Below, piece by piece: positions 37,822-50,800 of a DNA stretch of 64,000 nt. Location: NCBI RefSeq assembly GCF_014839805.1, contig NC_051135.1, positions 13,023,291 through 13,087,290 on the forward strand. The letters are read 5' to 3'. The translations under genes were made by a program, and so were the position numbers. The notes beneath the pieces are model-generated. The model had not been told where the DNA came from. It was given only the letters and a program-made list of their open reading frames with translations, and searched no databases. Position 1 is the stretch's first letter, and every line of letters starts with the position of its first letter. This stretch comes from Manduca sexta (taxonomy: Eukaryota; Arthropoda; Insecta; Lepidoptera; Sphingidae).

Positions 37822-38079
37822 AGGCGATTCACGCACTTCCCCGCTCCACGCTGCGGGTTATGTGGCGTCAGAGCCATGCGCGTGTTGCGGAAGTGCAGAT
37901 CTGCATTATGCAGATTTCTTCGTACAAACGCGCGGGGCTGCAGTATAGAATGCGGCAGCCCAGGGGTCTCATTACAGCAGCTCTCGGTGGCGATAGTACT
38001 ATTCGCTGTGCCATACCTTGCGCCTTGCTCCGCGAGCCCACGCGCAGTGTCGCGTATTTTTCTGCCTGATCAGTAAAAG
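37822..38079. other. GC-rich spacer of unknown origin
   Basis: A GC-rich block between the CDC16 poly(A) signal and the inverted-repeat element. It contains an imperfect gcagatctgcattatgcaga foldback near 37895. No coding homology was recognised; it may be repeat-derived. Confidence 0.35.
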
Positions 38080-38466
38080 ACTAAGAACTCACGAAGCGGT
38101 TTTCACCTGTGTCGCCACTGTTGTAGGCCCGCAACTCCTGTAGAATGCGAATATACTATGTCAAAAATAATGGCATATTCCACGTAGCGTTTTACGCCCG
38201 CGGCGTGCGCGGTTGTACGCGGTAGCCACTGTACTGGCGGGCAATTAGTAGAATCGCGCGGACCGCGCTCTGTACGCTGTACCCACACCCGCAGCTTCGG
38301 CGGGTCGCGCTCGTGCGCTTAGCGATCAGTAGGTGAGACTAGACGGCGAGGTACATCGTGATCGTTCCTGCTGTGTCCATGGCTTACTGGAACGCACCTG
38401 ACCGTTAACCGCCCTTGCGATAATCGCCCGCCAAGTTCGCGAGTTTTCGCTTCGTGAGTTCTTAGT
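38080..38466. mobile_element. 387-bp element with 19-bp terminal inverted repeats
   Basis: actaagaactcacgaagcg at 38080-38098 is perfectly inverted at 38448-38466. The interior is GC-rich and noncoding. No target-site duplication was seen (left flank gtaaaag, right flank ataacac), so the family is undetermined. Confidence 0.6.
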
Positions 38467-39677
38467 ATAACACTGCACGTCAATGAGTTTGCTGTATACA
38501 CATGTTTTTTTCAATGCGGAGATACAAGTAATTAACACTTGCGCGCTACGCTGCGTAATACGGTGCAGTGTGCAAATCACTAATACCCATCAATATTCTG
38601 ACGCAACTTGTATGAGGGGACCGAACCCCGGATCGCCGAGATTAAAATACTTCTTGAGCAGTCCCTCGACAAGTTTGTGTCAAAATATTAATATTTTACT
38701 TTTGTTTTTGAGTCATGTTGAAAAGAGCATTATCAGAATACCTTAGTACATTTTATATGATCGAACTTGGGATAGTTTATGCAATAGTGAATAAATTCTC
38801 AAATTCCCTAAAAGTTATTAAAAGCCGGCACTTGGCGTTTGAGTAAATACGAACTAGTACTTAAGACAGAGGAAGGAGAAAGTAAAATACGTTGTAATTG
38901 ATAATGATTTATTTCCAATAACATTAGTATATTTAGTTTAAAATCAAGTAACAAGCGATCAGTTAAAATCAACAATTCATTTTCCATTGCTTACTAAAAT
39001 TCTATAAAATCACGATTACATTTTAAAAGCTTAAAATGTTATTAAAATCTTCAGTGGACAGCCTAGAGGCGTATTTTAAAATATTTAAAAAATCACTAAC
39101 AATATAATTTAAATTTGGCTAGAGTTACAATGTTCTAATATGGAATTAAATCTAATTAGCGAAGTGGTCCTTCGAACTTGAGCCTTATTGCGCGGCCTGT
39201 GAAGCTGTATTCCATATTTCAGTCCCATTAATACAATTAGCCTAATCAAGTCACTAATTCATATGCGAGGCTTGCCTTCGATATGGCAAATTGTAGATAA
39301 TTTTATGTTAAAATTTCGATAAATTAAAGCGAACCAGACCGATTTCTACAATTAAAACTGATCAATTTTTCTTATAGACACTTGTACAATTTTTCACCTT
39401 CGTCTTTAGAACTAGTAAAAATTGAGAAGCGTCATAATTAAATCGATTAAAATGATTATCGATTGAAAAGACTGCACTGAAATCGATTAACTATAAAAAT
39501 TTCGATATCTATATTATAGAGGGAATATAAGTTTGATATAGATTGTCAATATTTGTTTGAAGCATTGGGAGTAGCATTCCAGTGCAGTCAGAAAATCAAC
39601 CTTACAACTAAGCTATCGTGGTGGCGAAGCGCCCAACTTAATAGCGGCTCGACACATATCGCCGCTGCGCCGGCGAC
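38467..39677 (-). other. Probable orb 3' UTR and spacer
   Basis: AT-rich sequence downstream of the orb stop, which is convergent with CDC16. A minus-strand AATAAA lies at 38908-38913, implying a 3' UTR of roughly 770 bases. No gene was recognised. Confidence 0.4.
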
Positions 39678-42600
39678 TCAGCGCGGCGGCCAGCCCGCCT
39701 CCGAGCCACCCTGCTCCGCCGAGCTGGAGCAACTCGCGCCACTCGCGCCACTAGCACCGCTCGCGCCACTCGCGCCACTCGTCGCAGGAGACGGGGTACC
39801 TAGGTAATATGAAAGACCATTTCAAATAAAGCAGCTGAACAGTCTAAAGCAATGAATACTTTAATCTTACGCATTTAAAAATGACTAATGAATTGATTGT
39901 ATCGTTCTCACCATCATTATTGGCGTAGAGTCCGTTGAGACAGAGCGTGGAGACGCGGTCGGCGGGGGGCGAGGGCGCAGGCGCGGCGGCCGGCCCGCTC
40001 TTGGAGCTGCGCATGAGCGGCTTGTGGTTGTCGGCGCTGTGCTGCCACGACCAGCACGAACGGCAGAAGTACCTACCGCAAAATAAATTCTCAAATCAAT
40101 CCCTGAATGAAGATCGAATTTCAGATCGCTAATATGGTCTATAAGGTCATTATATCGACACTTACCCAAAGCACATGGGCTCACGACAAAAGTACGGTCC
40201 CTGCTGCAAGTTGCACACAGAACACATCGAGTCCTCCAGGTAAGGGTCTACTTGCACCTGAAATAAGATTCGTTGTTTAATTTATTCCTAGGAGGAAATT
40301 GTAAACTTTGATTCTTGATCTAGGTTAGTAGTAATTACAGATTATTTCTCCCCGAAATATTAATCCCCTAATTTTCCATCATGAGTGTTCCCCTGATGTG
40401 ATGAGAGCCTATCACAATATCTAGGACAAATTCTAACTCGAGCTGATGCAGAGCAGAAAATTTTATTACTTTACACGATCCAAGATTCGAACCTGGGATC
40501 TCCGAGTGGTCTAAAGGTGGAATTTTAATCAATTTCATCCGAGCAGATTAAATGGCCGTGTTAATCCAAGTCTCATGGATTTTGATGTCTATAGTAGAGA
40601 GTAGCATGCCAAGCGAGTACGCGACAAGTATATCAAAGTATGCAAAGTGGCAATCCAGTCTCTGCCTAACCCTATAGGATAGAGTGATACTATGTATGTA
40701 TGCATGTATATATGTATCTATAGGAGAGTGCCAATTGATTGTACCTTTTTAGTGAACTTGGGCGTGCGTATCTCGATGTAGGCGGCGGAGATGGCGCGCA
40801 CGTACGAGCGCACGTTGTTGAACGTCACGCGCCCGGAACCGATCGGGTACTTGTTCTTATCCGTGTCTATGCCTATAACAAGGGTTATAAATGAAAAAAT
40901 ACTTTTAACACTTAACATTGAAAATTATTTTACAAGAGACTAGAATCAGGAAATTTAATTTCAACGAATTGAAAATGAGAATGCGTAGGAAAGCACATGT
41001 ATGCAAGCAGTTCAGTTTTAATGTTGAGTAGTCAAATTACATTGATTATATTAGGGATTGGAAATCTCATTGTAGACTAAATATAAAACCAAGCTGGATT
41101 GGTATTGACAGTTTCTTTATCTATAGAAATATGCGCACTAGCGTACCTGCATAGACGACGCCGGAGAAGAGGTCGTTCATGATGGTGGCGAGCCCGGCGG
41201 CGCTGATCATGCCGTGCAGCGCGCCCACGAACACCGTGCGCGCCGGCTCCAGCCGCGCCGACCCGCCGCTCACCCAGTTAGAGTCGCACACCGCCCACGG
41301 GATCACTTGCACCTGCACCATATTCCATCATAGTATCAACTCGCTTATGCTATGAAACTTATTGGGGTATAATCACAAAAGATTTCAATATTTAAAGATT
41401 TAATACACAAAGCTACTTGAATTAAAAACGAATATGTACCTCTTTGGTGCGCATCTTGCGCGAGGCGATGCGGTAGTACCAGTCGCGTCCGTCGGAGCGC
41501 GAGGCCGCCAGCAGCGCGCGCACGCGCCGCTCGCTCTCCAGCGTCACGTACGCGTACCCGCGCGGCGACGCGCCGCCGCACTCGCGCCCCGGCCACTCCA
41601 CGCTGCGGACACGCACAATGCTTCATACAGAAAACATTTCCAAATGTTATTGCACCCATTGTTTATATCAAATACAGCCGCTCTATATCCTGCCACAAGC
41701 AATCCATAATTTATCACAACTGTTTGCAATTCGACTGCACAGAAATATAATTCTAGATATGCAATACATTCTTACCGAATCGGGTGGAAGTGCCTCAGCG
41801 TGTGCATGAGAGCTTGTTCTGTGATGTCCCAGGGTAGCCCGCCTAGGAATACTTTTGCGGAAAAGCCGCCAGCAGGGTCGGCGCTGCGGGGGGGCAGGGC
41901 GCCACTCCAGACCAACACTTCAGGACGGTCGCGATTGTTCGATACCGCGCCACCTATACTCGCCAAAATTAAATAGCTCAAGGATAAGATGGAATATTCG
42001 GAAAAACAGTTTTTCATTAATTGTGAAACGGTAATAGAAAAATTTACAAGGGTCATCAAATGCACGTACGTATGCGGATTCAGCGAAGTATTAAATACAT
42101 GGTAAATTACTTAACAGAATATTTTACGCTTTCTTAAATAGGTAGATATACCAAATCCAAAGTGGATCCAAAATGATTGGATACAGGTATGAACACAAGT
42201 GCCGGTAATACTTACAAAAAGATGCGCGGCGCGGGAGCAGATGGGCGCGGTTGTCCCTAGAAGTGCCACTTGCGTGATCCGGCGCCCAGTGTGGCTCCAC
42301 CTGAACCAAACGATATAGCTCATTTAAAACAAAATGAAAATCCATTCAAAATTCTTGAACACCGAACACTGTTTACAATTAGTTTTGTTTGAAACTTAGC
42401 ATTGGCAGGACTAAGGATTGCCTCGATGAATATAGCGTGCGCGGTATTCATTGCCGAGGTCCCAAGTAGGGCAGCGATTGAGTTTTCTTACTTAGGATCA
42501 GACCGGAGTTTGAAATTTGTCATAACTCACCCTATTAAGTCTTGTAATAGAAACATGTGAAAAGCGGGTGCCCTCGTTCCATCTACCTACCATTTCGGGA

Positions 42601-45600
42601 ATAAAGAAGCGATATCCAGTAAGGCTCAATGTTCATGAATACAAAATTAGACTGACCGCTTTCTCCAGATGGTCGTAGCTCAGGCGCACGGGCGGCGGCA
42701 CGGACGCGTACATAGACCGCGCGCTCGACGGCGCCGGCATCGCCAAGGCCTTCTGAAACCCACACTTACTGTACCTACTACTACCTACACTAAGATTTTA
42801 TAATTGAGGATCAAAAGAGCTATGGTAAGTGGTCGCTGCCTTCCATAGTCTAAAAACCCAAAGGATCCATGCGAGGATTTTTTAACTTTGAAACATTTTA
42901 TACTGAATAAATTAATCTCAAGTGTTAAGGCAGCTGCAACGGTAAATGATATGTAGAAATTTTGTTGAAAATCTATTATTATGAAAGACTTTAGATGCTT
43001 TATAAATGTTTAAAAAGCATGAAAGTTAATGAAATCGTAACTTTATAGATGAGTGAAAAGGTAAACTAAAAGCAAGTACTTACTAAGGATGCGACGAGGT
43101 CGGTGATGCCCTGACCAGACGTGGACTCCTCCGGCCAACCCGGGCCCGGCTGTGCGCTTTCACTGCAACCAAACCAACATAGAAGTCCAATAGATTAGAC
43201 AGTTATCTCCAACTGATCGGGGTAGAATTACCGAACTGTATGAAACCATACGGTATGCTTATTAGGATTAGACTAATTTATTGCAATAGATGTATACTAG
43301 GTCCTTTAAGTGAAGATCGAAAATCCATTTTGCGCAAAAGTTAAACATCACGAACAAAAAAGATCAGTACAAATTCTTGAAGCCTAAAGAAAATTATGCC
43401 ATTGAAAATAAGATTACAAATTAGACTCTACGAGACAAGCTTGCCTTATTTCTTATATTTACATGAAAGAAAACATTTAGGGACGGGGAAAGATCGTCCC
43501 CCGTGTGACTATGAAGACTGGAATGTCTTCGAAACGTTGACTAAATCTAAAAAATATTTAGTAATATTTCAAAGCCTACCTGTAGCTAGCAAAGGCCCGC
43601 GGATGCCGCGGCGGGAAGCAGCCGGGAGGCACGAGCGCGCGCGGGCTCTGCGCCGCCTCCGGGCTGCGAGGCTCCTCCCAGCGCCACGTGCTCTCGCCAC
43701 CGCTCTGGACGTACTAAAAATTTAGGTTCATTTACATAATTGAAAAGAAATTCAAAACATTAGATATGGAGCAGATGACTAAGACGAGCTATTATAAACA
43801 GTGTTCAAATAGACCCAAACCGATTTGAGCATAGAACAAGACACTTATGGTAGTTCCACAAGATTAAGACTGGGTATAAATAAAAGGTGATAGGTATCAC
43901 GCGTAAACCTATAGAAATCGAAATCGTCTAGACATTGTCTAATCTAGTTTCATCGAGCGCAACAAGCATGAAAAAATCCTGTATCCGAGTTTTCCGGGTC
44001 GCAGCGCGGCTGCGATTAACCGCCGTACACAGCCTTGGCATGGGCCTATAATATTAAATTGCCAGCGCCATGCCAATAGCCGGCAATACGCCAGACTGCC
44101 AAGTTCGCGATTACATGATACAAAGAAGATACAAGAACCAAACATACCAATTACGGGCGCACGCTTAACATTTTAAATTTATTTGTACAAGTGCCAGCTT
44201 GTCGAATGAAGGATTACTTTAGTTAGAATAGAGTAGGCGGGAAATATCGGATTGGAGTATCCAATCTGTCATGAGTAATCTAAAAGTATGCCTATTAACT
44301 TCGAATTTAGTTCATTATTCCACCTCAAGACTCAACAGTAGCTATAATTCAAAGGAAATATTTCTAAAATTGAATCAATAGTCCCTTCAAACGAATCCAA
44401 GTAGGCGGGAAAGAGCCAGTGGGCAGTCAGCCTACGGATTCAAAGAACATCTAGAATATAGTACAATAAAAATAAAATTTAAGACGCCCCTCAAGGAGCG
44501 CTCGAGACGCGATTAAACAAGCGTCTGGCTCGAGTCTCCGATGCAAAGCATAGACAAATCCGAAGGCTATACAAGCTAATGCAAGTGCATTAAAGCATTG
44601 CGATCCGGTCGGCATTTGGCACTGGGTGCACATTACGCGGCCCACTGTTGGCACGAACCTTCACTGTACATTAACTGGCATCAAACCGGATGTCGTATGC
44701 TACATTATTATGAACGGACAATAAAACCTACGCGAGCCTGCCACTTAAAATTTGATAAGTGTGCCCCCTTAATATTGGGAGTCTTGGCGCCCAACGTGGT
44801 GGAGCGGTCGCTTTAAATTTTCTAAAGAATATATGAAATTGTTTTTGGATGTAGTTTGAAGTTTCTAGCAATGTTTTAGAAACGCTCATAAATTTTTCAA
44901 CTTAACTCAATTATACAAATATAGCACATGCGTCTTAATAAAAAAAATCACTACTAATACTATCAGATCTAACATACAACTAAATGTACGAAATAATAAA
45001 TACTCTCTTCGAAATAATTATCAACTAGGATTAATTAAGCCAAGGACAAACTATGGAAAGAAGACCATTCTATATGAGGGTGCTCAGATGTACAATAAAT
45101 TACCGAATAAAGTGAAAGACAGTGAAAGTGTAAATACTTTTAAAAATAAACTTAAGCTACATATTATCGCGACGAGTAACAGAGACTAATGAATATTCCT
45201 ACTTTAAGTTACAAATTTATGTATCTCATTATAAGTGAAATGTATTATATTTCTTATGAGAATAAAGCTCTTTAAACCTAATTTAGCGGCGAATTGGCGC
45301 CCAACGTGGGACTATTGGCTTTCGTGGTTAAACAATTCAAATTGAACCATTTGTCTTAAATCGTGAAGGTAGTGAAGTAATAAAATTACTTAATTGAGTA
45401 GGTACTATCTATTATACGCAAGTGAAAGTTTTGAAATCTAATTGTAATGTTTAAGAGATATAAAACACCACTTTCTATAGTGTAAAAGTTTGTTTACTCA
45501 CATTGGGCATCGGGCCGACGGCAGCAGCGGGCGGCGGCTCAGGGATCTGGGACGTATCTAACCCAAGGAGTTCTGCGAGGGAGCGGCGATTTTCATTGGA

Positions 45601-46001
45601 ACCGCCGCTTCCGCGAGCATTATCCTAAAAAAGAGGAACATAGCTCACCACACAAAAGTCAATATCTATAGTCGTTGTAAACCGAAAATACTCGAAATAT
45701 GGATGTTGCATTTTTTCCAACAAGAACTGCATACACTACACTTAAGTGAGAATGTCAATGGGAAACCTGGCAAATATAAAAAAAAACGGGATATTGGTAT
45801 ATCTAGTTCTGAAAATAAGTGCGGGTAGTCCAGAAAGGACGTGAAAAATTTGAAATGAATATTCTAAAAACCGTTGGACGGTAGACCCGAAAACAAATTC
45901 ACAAATTAAATCACACAAAAGGCCATAGTAAGCCATTAGAAATAACATATGAGCAGAGTTTGCAAACTGTAATAAAAACTCACCTGATGTAGGAGCGGCA
46001 T
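39678..46001 (-). CDS. orb: Orb, CPEB1-type RNA-binding protein
   Basis: Cytoplasmic polyadenylation element-binding protein: binds U-rich elements in 3' UTRs and controls poly(A) length and translation, chiefly in germline and neurons. Exons on the minus strand: 46001-45984, 45624-45502, 43713-43580, 43162-43084, 42752-42657, 42300-42216, 41953-41776, 41602-41440, 41312-41147, 40872-40745, 40257-40166, 40072-39912, 39799-39678. All are GT-AG with closing phases; the product is 514 residues. RRM1 begins at [14 protein letters not shown] (about 211) and RRM2 at [17 protein letters not shown] (about 317), followed by [20 protein letters not shown]. The ZZ zinc-binding domain shows [20 protein letters not shown] then YFCRSCW. 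The [20 protein letters not shown] block and the VQVDPYLED linker are CPEB1-type, not CPEB2-4. The N-terminal half is Pro/Ser-rich and shorter than Drosophila Orb. The start (MPLLHQ) is the only ATG found that keeps frame through exon 1, so alternative first exons are possible. The last exon encodes Gly-Ala-Ser repeats. Confidence 0.93.
39727..39780. repeat. 9-bp coding minisatellite in orb last exon
   Basis: Repeats of ggcgcgagt (minus strand) encode [16 protein letters not shown]. Small synonymous variants (ggtgctagt) break up the array. Such arrays change length readily. Confidence 0.85.
40477..40512 (-). mobile_element. tRNA-like SINE remnant in orb intron
   Basis: The complement contains ggttcgaatcttggatcg after gatccca, a B-box and T-arm-like core. 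It is short and lies between orb exons 10 and 11. Confidence 0.4.
44800..45293 (+). mobile_element. 5'-truncated non-LTR retrotransposon
   Basis: An open frame 44869-45189 (106 codons) encodes a reverse-transcriptase C-terminus: [20 protein letters not shown] then [20 protein letters not shown] and [13 protein letters not shown], a pattern common to insect non-LTR elements. An aataaagctctttaaacc tail follows. A 16-bp direct duplication, ttggcgcccaacgtgg, flanks it (44784-44799 and 45294-45309). It is inserted in orb intron 2, opposite to orb transcription. The clade was not resolved. Confidence 0.8.
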
Positions 46002-46200
46002 AAGTGCCGCAAAAGTTCGGCAAAGTTTCAACTTATATACACCGGTCGGTTAGTTGCTTGGGATGTTCGCGCGGCGACGGCGCACAAGCGACTGACGGAA
46101 TAGCAGCTCGCTGCGAAGCAAGAAGCTGCTCCTACCCCACTATGCGCTCCCCTCCCACACCCTACCACTGACGCACCACGCCCCCTTCACAACTTCAGAC
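46002..46200 (-). promoter_or_regulatory. orb upstream region
   Basis: A GC-rich island in otherwise AT-rich DNA lies just upstream of the orb start. A TATATAAG word (minus strand, 46040-46033) is only about 35 bases from the ATG, which would leave almost no 5' UTR; it may serve a different start site or none. Confidence 0.35.
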
Positions 46201-47814
46201 GGAAACGAACGGAAAAGTACTTTTTATTTTGAATTTCGAATATTTTAATTTATAAAATTAGTTTAGGTGCTTTTAATATTGAGAATAATTTATAATCAGT
46301 AAAAGTAAATGAATCAATCAGTTAGTGTTAATAAATTTGCTTTATTGTTTTATTTTGGGTATATATGTAAGAAAATAAGTCGTCGAACGACTTAAAGTGG
46401 ATAAATTGAAAGACAATTTCCGCACAATTGAATTTCATAAAAATATAATTCACTAATAATTTATATGAGATAAATGCTCAGGTAGCAAATAGTTTCACCA
46501 ATACATATTTTAAGTTAGTTTACTGACTTAAGTAATAAAAATGTGATGTTTATTTTGTCATTATGATTAAATTTAATACTAAAATTGAGAGGATCTCATT
46601 TACGGATATAATTGCCTATTAATAAGTATTTGTATTGATTATGTAGCTAGTACACGTGGTTTGCCGCATTATGCGCATGCGTGAAAAAGTTATTGAATTG
46701 TTTTCAAGGTTATACTAATTTAAATAAATTTATGATAATAACATTGGCTCGATTCTAATTTTACCATCTTTTTATTTAGATTAATATCCTTTTTTTATTT
46801 TAATATAAACATGTTTGTTGGCCTTACTTTCAAACAAAACAAAACAAGGGTTCGAAATTCAAATTGTTTTTACCGCCTATACAGGACATTTTTTTAAAAG
46901 TGTATAAAGTTATTTAAATTATAAAAAAAAATAGTGAATAAAACCTTAATACAATAAAACACACTCATATGTTTAAATTTTTATTATTCAATACATTTCC
47001 TCTACTTTAATTATTTTCATAAGTATCTCTCATAGACTTATTTACGCATAACATACAAAAAGAACACATTCTCTGGGACATCTTCCAAAGTACTTAGCCC
47101 ATGGATTTTCTTAAATCCTTTTTTACAGAGCTAGGTACACATATGGGTTACAAATTAGCTTATAAATATGAATAACACCAATACAATGTGTTTACACAAA
47201 TATTCTCGTCTAAAAGTATTCCAAGTCTGACTGTACTTTGTCATGAGTCCAAAGGGTATAAAAATATCCTCCAACTCCATACGGGCGATATAGGATCGGT
47301 AGTCTGTATACGTCCTGTCCTATGATAGACAACATACAAGCACTTTGAAGGACCATAGACTATCTCCACTCGGCACTACAACTCCTTTCAAGGATCAAGT
47401 AGTACAAATCTCCTCATTCTTATCCCTTTCATCCTGCCCCCTTCCTTTGTGGATGCCCGTTGTCGCTAGTAGCCAGGAGGTACCAATATCCGACATACAG
47501 GGACCTTCTGGTGTTGACAACGGGGAAAATTAAGGACCGCCCTGGACCATGCACCAGGGACATTCAGCACTAACAATGCTGAACTCTGGCAATGAATATG
47601 GTGGGCACCTTACTCCCAAAAAAAAGTAAGTCCACATAGAGCACAGCATGTCTGGACTTATCAAACACTTCACTTATTTTCCTTAGCCTTATCAGTGATT
47701 GTTAAAATTCACATCCAGCACTGAACGCCAAGGTCTGGAGTATCATACTTGAGTTCACTTCTTCTTCTTAGTTTTACGAATGATCACAATCCCGTTATTG
47801 TTGGGCAGGTCCTG
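46201..47814 (-). other. Spacer and probable SMG8 3' UTR
   Basis: The left part is AT-rich spacer without features. A minus-strand AATAAA at 46980-46985 would give SMG8 a 3' UTR of about 830 bases covering 47340-47640, a less AT-rich stretch with no recognised coding potential. The 62-codon plus-strand frame there has no support. Confidence 0.4.
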
Positions 47815-50800
47815 CTAGTCCTGCAGGCCGAATAGAGGCGCGAGCAGGGCTCCGACACGGGGCGAAGCGCCGGGCCGCGGCCGGGGCAGACACCCGCGCT
47901 CGTCGCAGTACACGTACGGAAGCCGCAGCACCCAGTACGCGGAGGCGGACAACTTGATGGGAGGAGAGCCCGCGGGCTGCGGCACGAAGATCGGACCCCC
48001 GGCTATTGGTTGCATCTGGAAATTTATATAGTTTGTTATTAAATTAAAGATTCACATAATAATTTTTTTTATGTGGTTCAAACTAAACCAGGATAACACA
48101 GTTTTTTCTTTATAGAACCTCGCACTTCACAACAAACATTTGATTAAAAAAACATACATTTTCTGGTTCTGACTGTACTACTTATAGTATGTAAGTACTT
48201 TATATCATTCAAAATTTAAAAAGTAATTGTAATTTTGAAATTCTTGTTTTAACGCCAATTGGATATTAAATTGACATCTGGGTATGGCTAGAGAGCCACA
48301 AAGGACAGATTCAAAATTAGAAATGATATGATGTGGCCAGACACATCCAGATATAGATATTGAGGCTGATTGGTCTTAATATAAAAAAATAAAAAGGCGG
48401 CCACCTTTGGCAGATAATCTTATGTTAAGTTACACTACTGCTCAAAAACAGTGCTCACTTACTATTGGAAGGCCTATATGCACTTATTCCTTTTCCAGAT
48501 AAAAAATGTATACATAAATTGGAATTCACTGTAAATCTATTCTACCTTGGGGTCGAGCGTGACGTGCACGGGCGCCTTGGGCGTGACGACGTGCACGCGC
48601 GTGAGCACGGCGGCGGGCGGCGCGGGCGCGCGGCACAGGCACGGCGCCGCCGCCGGCATGTCCGCGCTCGCCAGCCGCGCGCCCGCCGCGCCGCCCGCGC
48701 CGCCCGCCGCGCCGCCCGCCATCACCGCGCCCGGCGCCGCCGCCATGAACCGGTGTCCGCGCGGGCACTCGTACTCGAACCCGATGAAGATCTTCACGGT
48801 GAGGTGCGACTGCGCCGCCTTGCCGCGCCCGCGCGTCACGGCCGCGCGCCACAGGCTCGCCTGCTCCATGCTGAACACAACATAACAATCATTACAATTA
48901 GCATGTAAGGAGACTTGTCAGGAAACGAATAATTAAAACAAATACAGCGCTGCAAATAAATAAATGCAGTTATTACCAGAGGCGGCTCGTGAAATTTTTT
49001 GATGGGGGTTCACAAAAAAATAATTGAAAAACTAAAGCTTACTATTTATTTTATTTGTATTTAGCCGCATTTCTTTTCACACTGTTTAAAAAAGATATAC
49101 TGTATGTTTTCATTTTAACACAAAATATCGCGCACAAACTATTTTTTAATACTCGGCGCGCGCACGGCACGGCTGGCTGAACGACAACTGAGTGACGCGT
49201 GAGCGGCGCTCCAGACTACGCTAATTTCTCATACGATATCTTTTGTTTCACGCGTCAGCCCGAGTCGATCTCTCTCTTTCGCACTCATTGAATACAGTAC
49301 TAAGAGTCATACTAAACTTCGTTTCATAGGAGCACAATCGCTGGCGCTCCACTCGTTACAAATTGACGCTACATGTACCTATATAGGTAATATAATAGAC
49401 TTTTTATAGGCATAGTAAAATATAAAGAATGTAATGTAAGGATCTTATGTATTATAAATTATTAAATTAGCTAAGTATGTAATTTTCGTGGGAGTGCACT
49501 GCACCAGCGCTCTTTCGGATGAGCCGCCACTGGTTATTACCAACCTTAAGTCTTTGCTTAGAATTGACATTATTACAAATAATACACAGGTAATGACATA
49601 AAATTGCGTGCGTATTATATCGAATCCATGTTTTAATTGAGCTTCCTATTTCCCTTAATGATGACCATAAAAATGTTTTTTTTTACTATACCATTTAGAA
49701 ACGACGCAAACAGGGTTATGGACTCGAAGTGCACTAATCAGAATAAATTTTGTTGACGTGTTTACTGGTGACTTAATTTGCCTGGTATACTTTATTTATC
49801 GATCCAAAGATATCGATTAAGATCATTAATGATTTCGATCATGAATCAAACACTTAATGACTCACCGCACAGCGCAATCCCACGGCATGAGGAAGTTGGT
49901 GTGCGGCAGGAAGCCGGGCTGCAGGTGTTCGGGCAGGCCGACGCTGTGCGAGTACAGCGAGGAGGCGCCCACGCACACCAGCGACCAGCTCGGGAACGCG
50001 GGCAGCAGCCCCGCCGGGCTCGCCGTGTGCAGCATGCCCGGCAGGTACTCCGTCGTCGACGGCTGGCGGCTTATTACTTTCTCTGGAATTGACAAATGAA
50101 ATAGCTGTTCATTTTATTCAAATCCTGCATATTTGTACAGAATATGTGTTAAATCAGGCCGCCATATTTATGTTGACTAGCGAGGGGCAATGATTTCTCG
50201 TCAATCAATGCAGTGGCGTCACTATGTCAAGCCCATATAAAATAAATTATGGTTATAACTAGCTAACGTGTTAAAGAGTCTAAATCAAACCACTATCGTA
50301 TTATGTCCTCCCATTACATTACCACTATTTATCAAAATGTTATTGTTCGATATGAAGTTAGTAAAAACATGCTTTATGACTCCAAAAATGGATGTCTAAA
50401 AACTGGTTGGAACTTGTTCGTTACTAACCTCAACCTTTACAATAGTGATCCTCGTAACAGTGTCGCGTTCCGAGATCACCCTGTATATATTAACTTCAAA
50501 CAGGCTGGTAAAATTAGGGCGACAGCCGAGCGGAAATCATCTCTCACCAGTCAACATTGTATATGGACCCCAGATACCATATACACAAGGTGTTAAAACT
50601 TGCCATAGCGGCCCACGTAAGTGATGCGTTCCGGGATCAGTCTGTGTATATACTACAATATTATATAGTGGTAAACATACCATGAGGTGTTGTGTGGTCA
50701 CTTTACTATGGCCAAGAAAGAGTACCACACTAACCTGTAGCAGCGTCTCCCCGGAGCGGCACGAGGTAGCCGGCGTCGTCGTCGTCGTTGGAGGCGTGCG

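Noticed and set aside
39553..39807. Plus-strand frame with Leu-Ala-Pro repeats
   Set aside because: It is the antisense of the 9-bp repeat encoding Gly-Ala-Ser in the orb last exon.
46033..46040. TATATAAG as the orb TATA box
   Set aside because: It would place the start of transcription almost on the ATG; kept only as a remark under the upstream region.
47345..47640. Possible small gene between orb and SMG8
   Set aside because: The 62-codon frame matches nothing, and the position fits the SMG8 3' UTR on the opposite strand.
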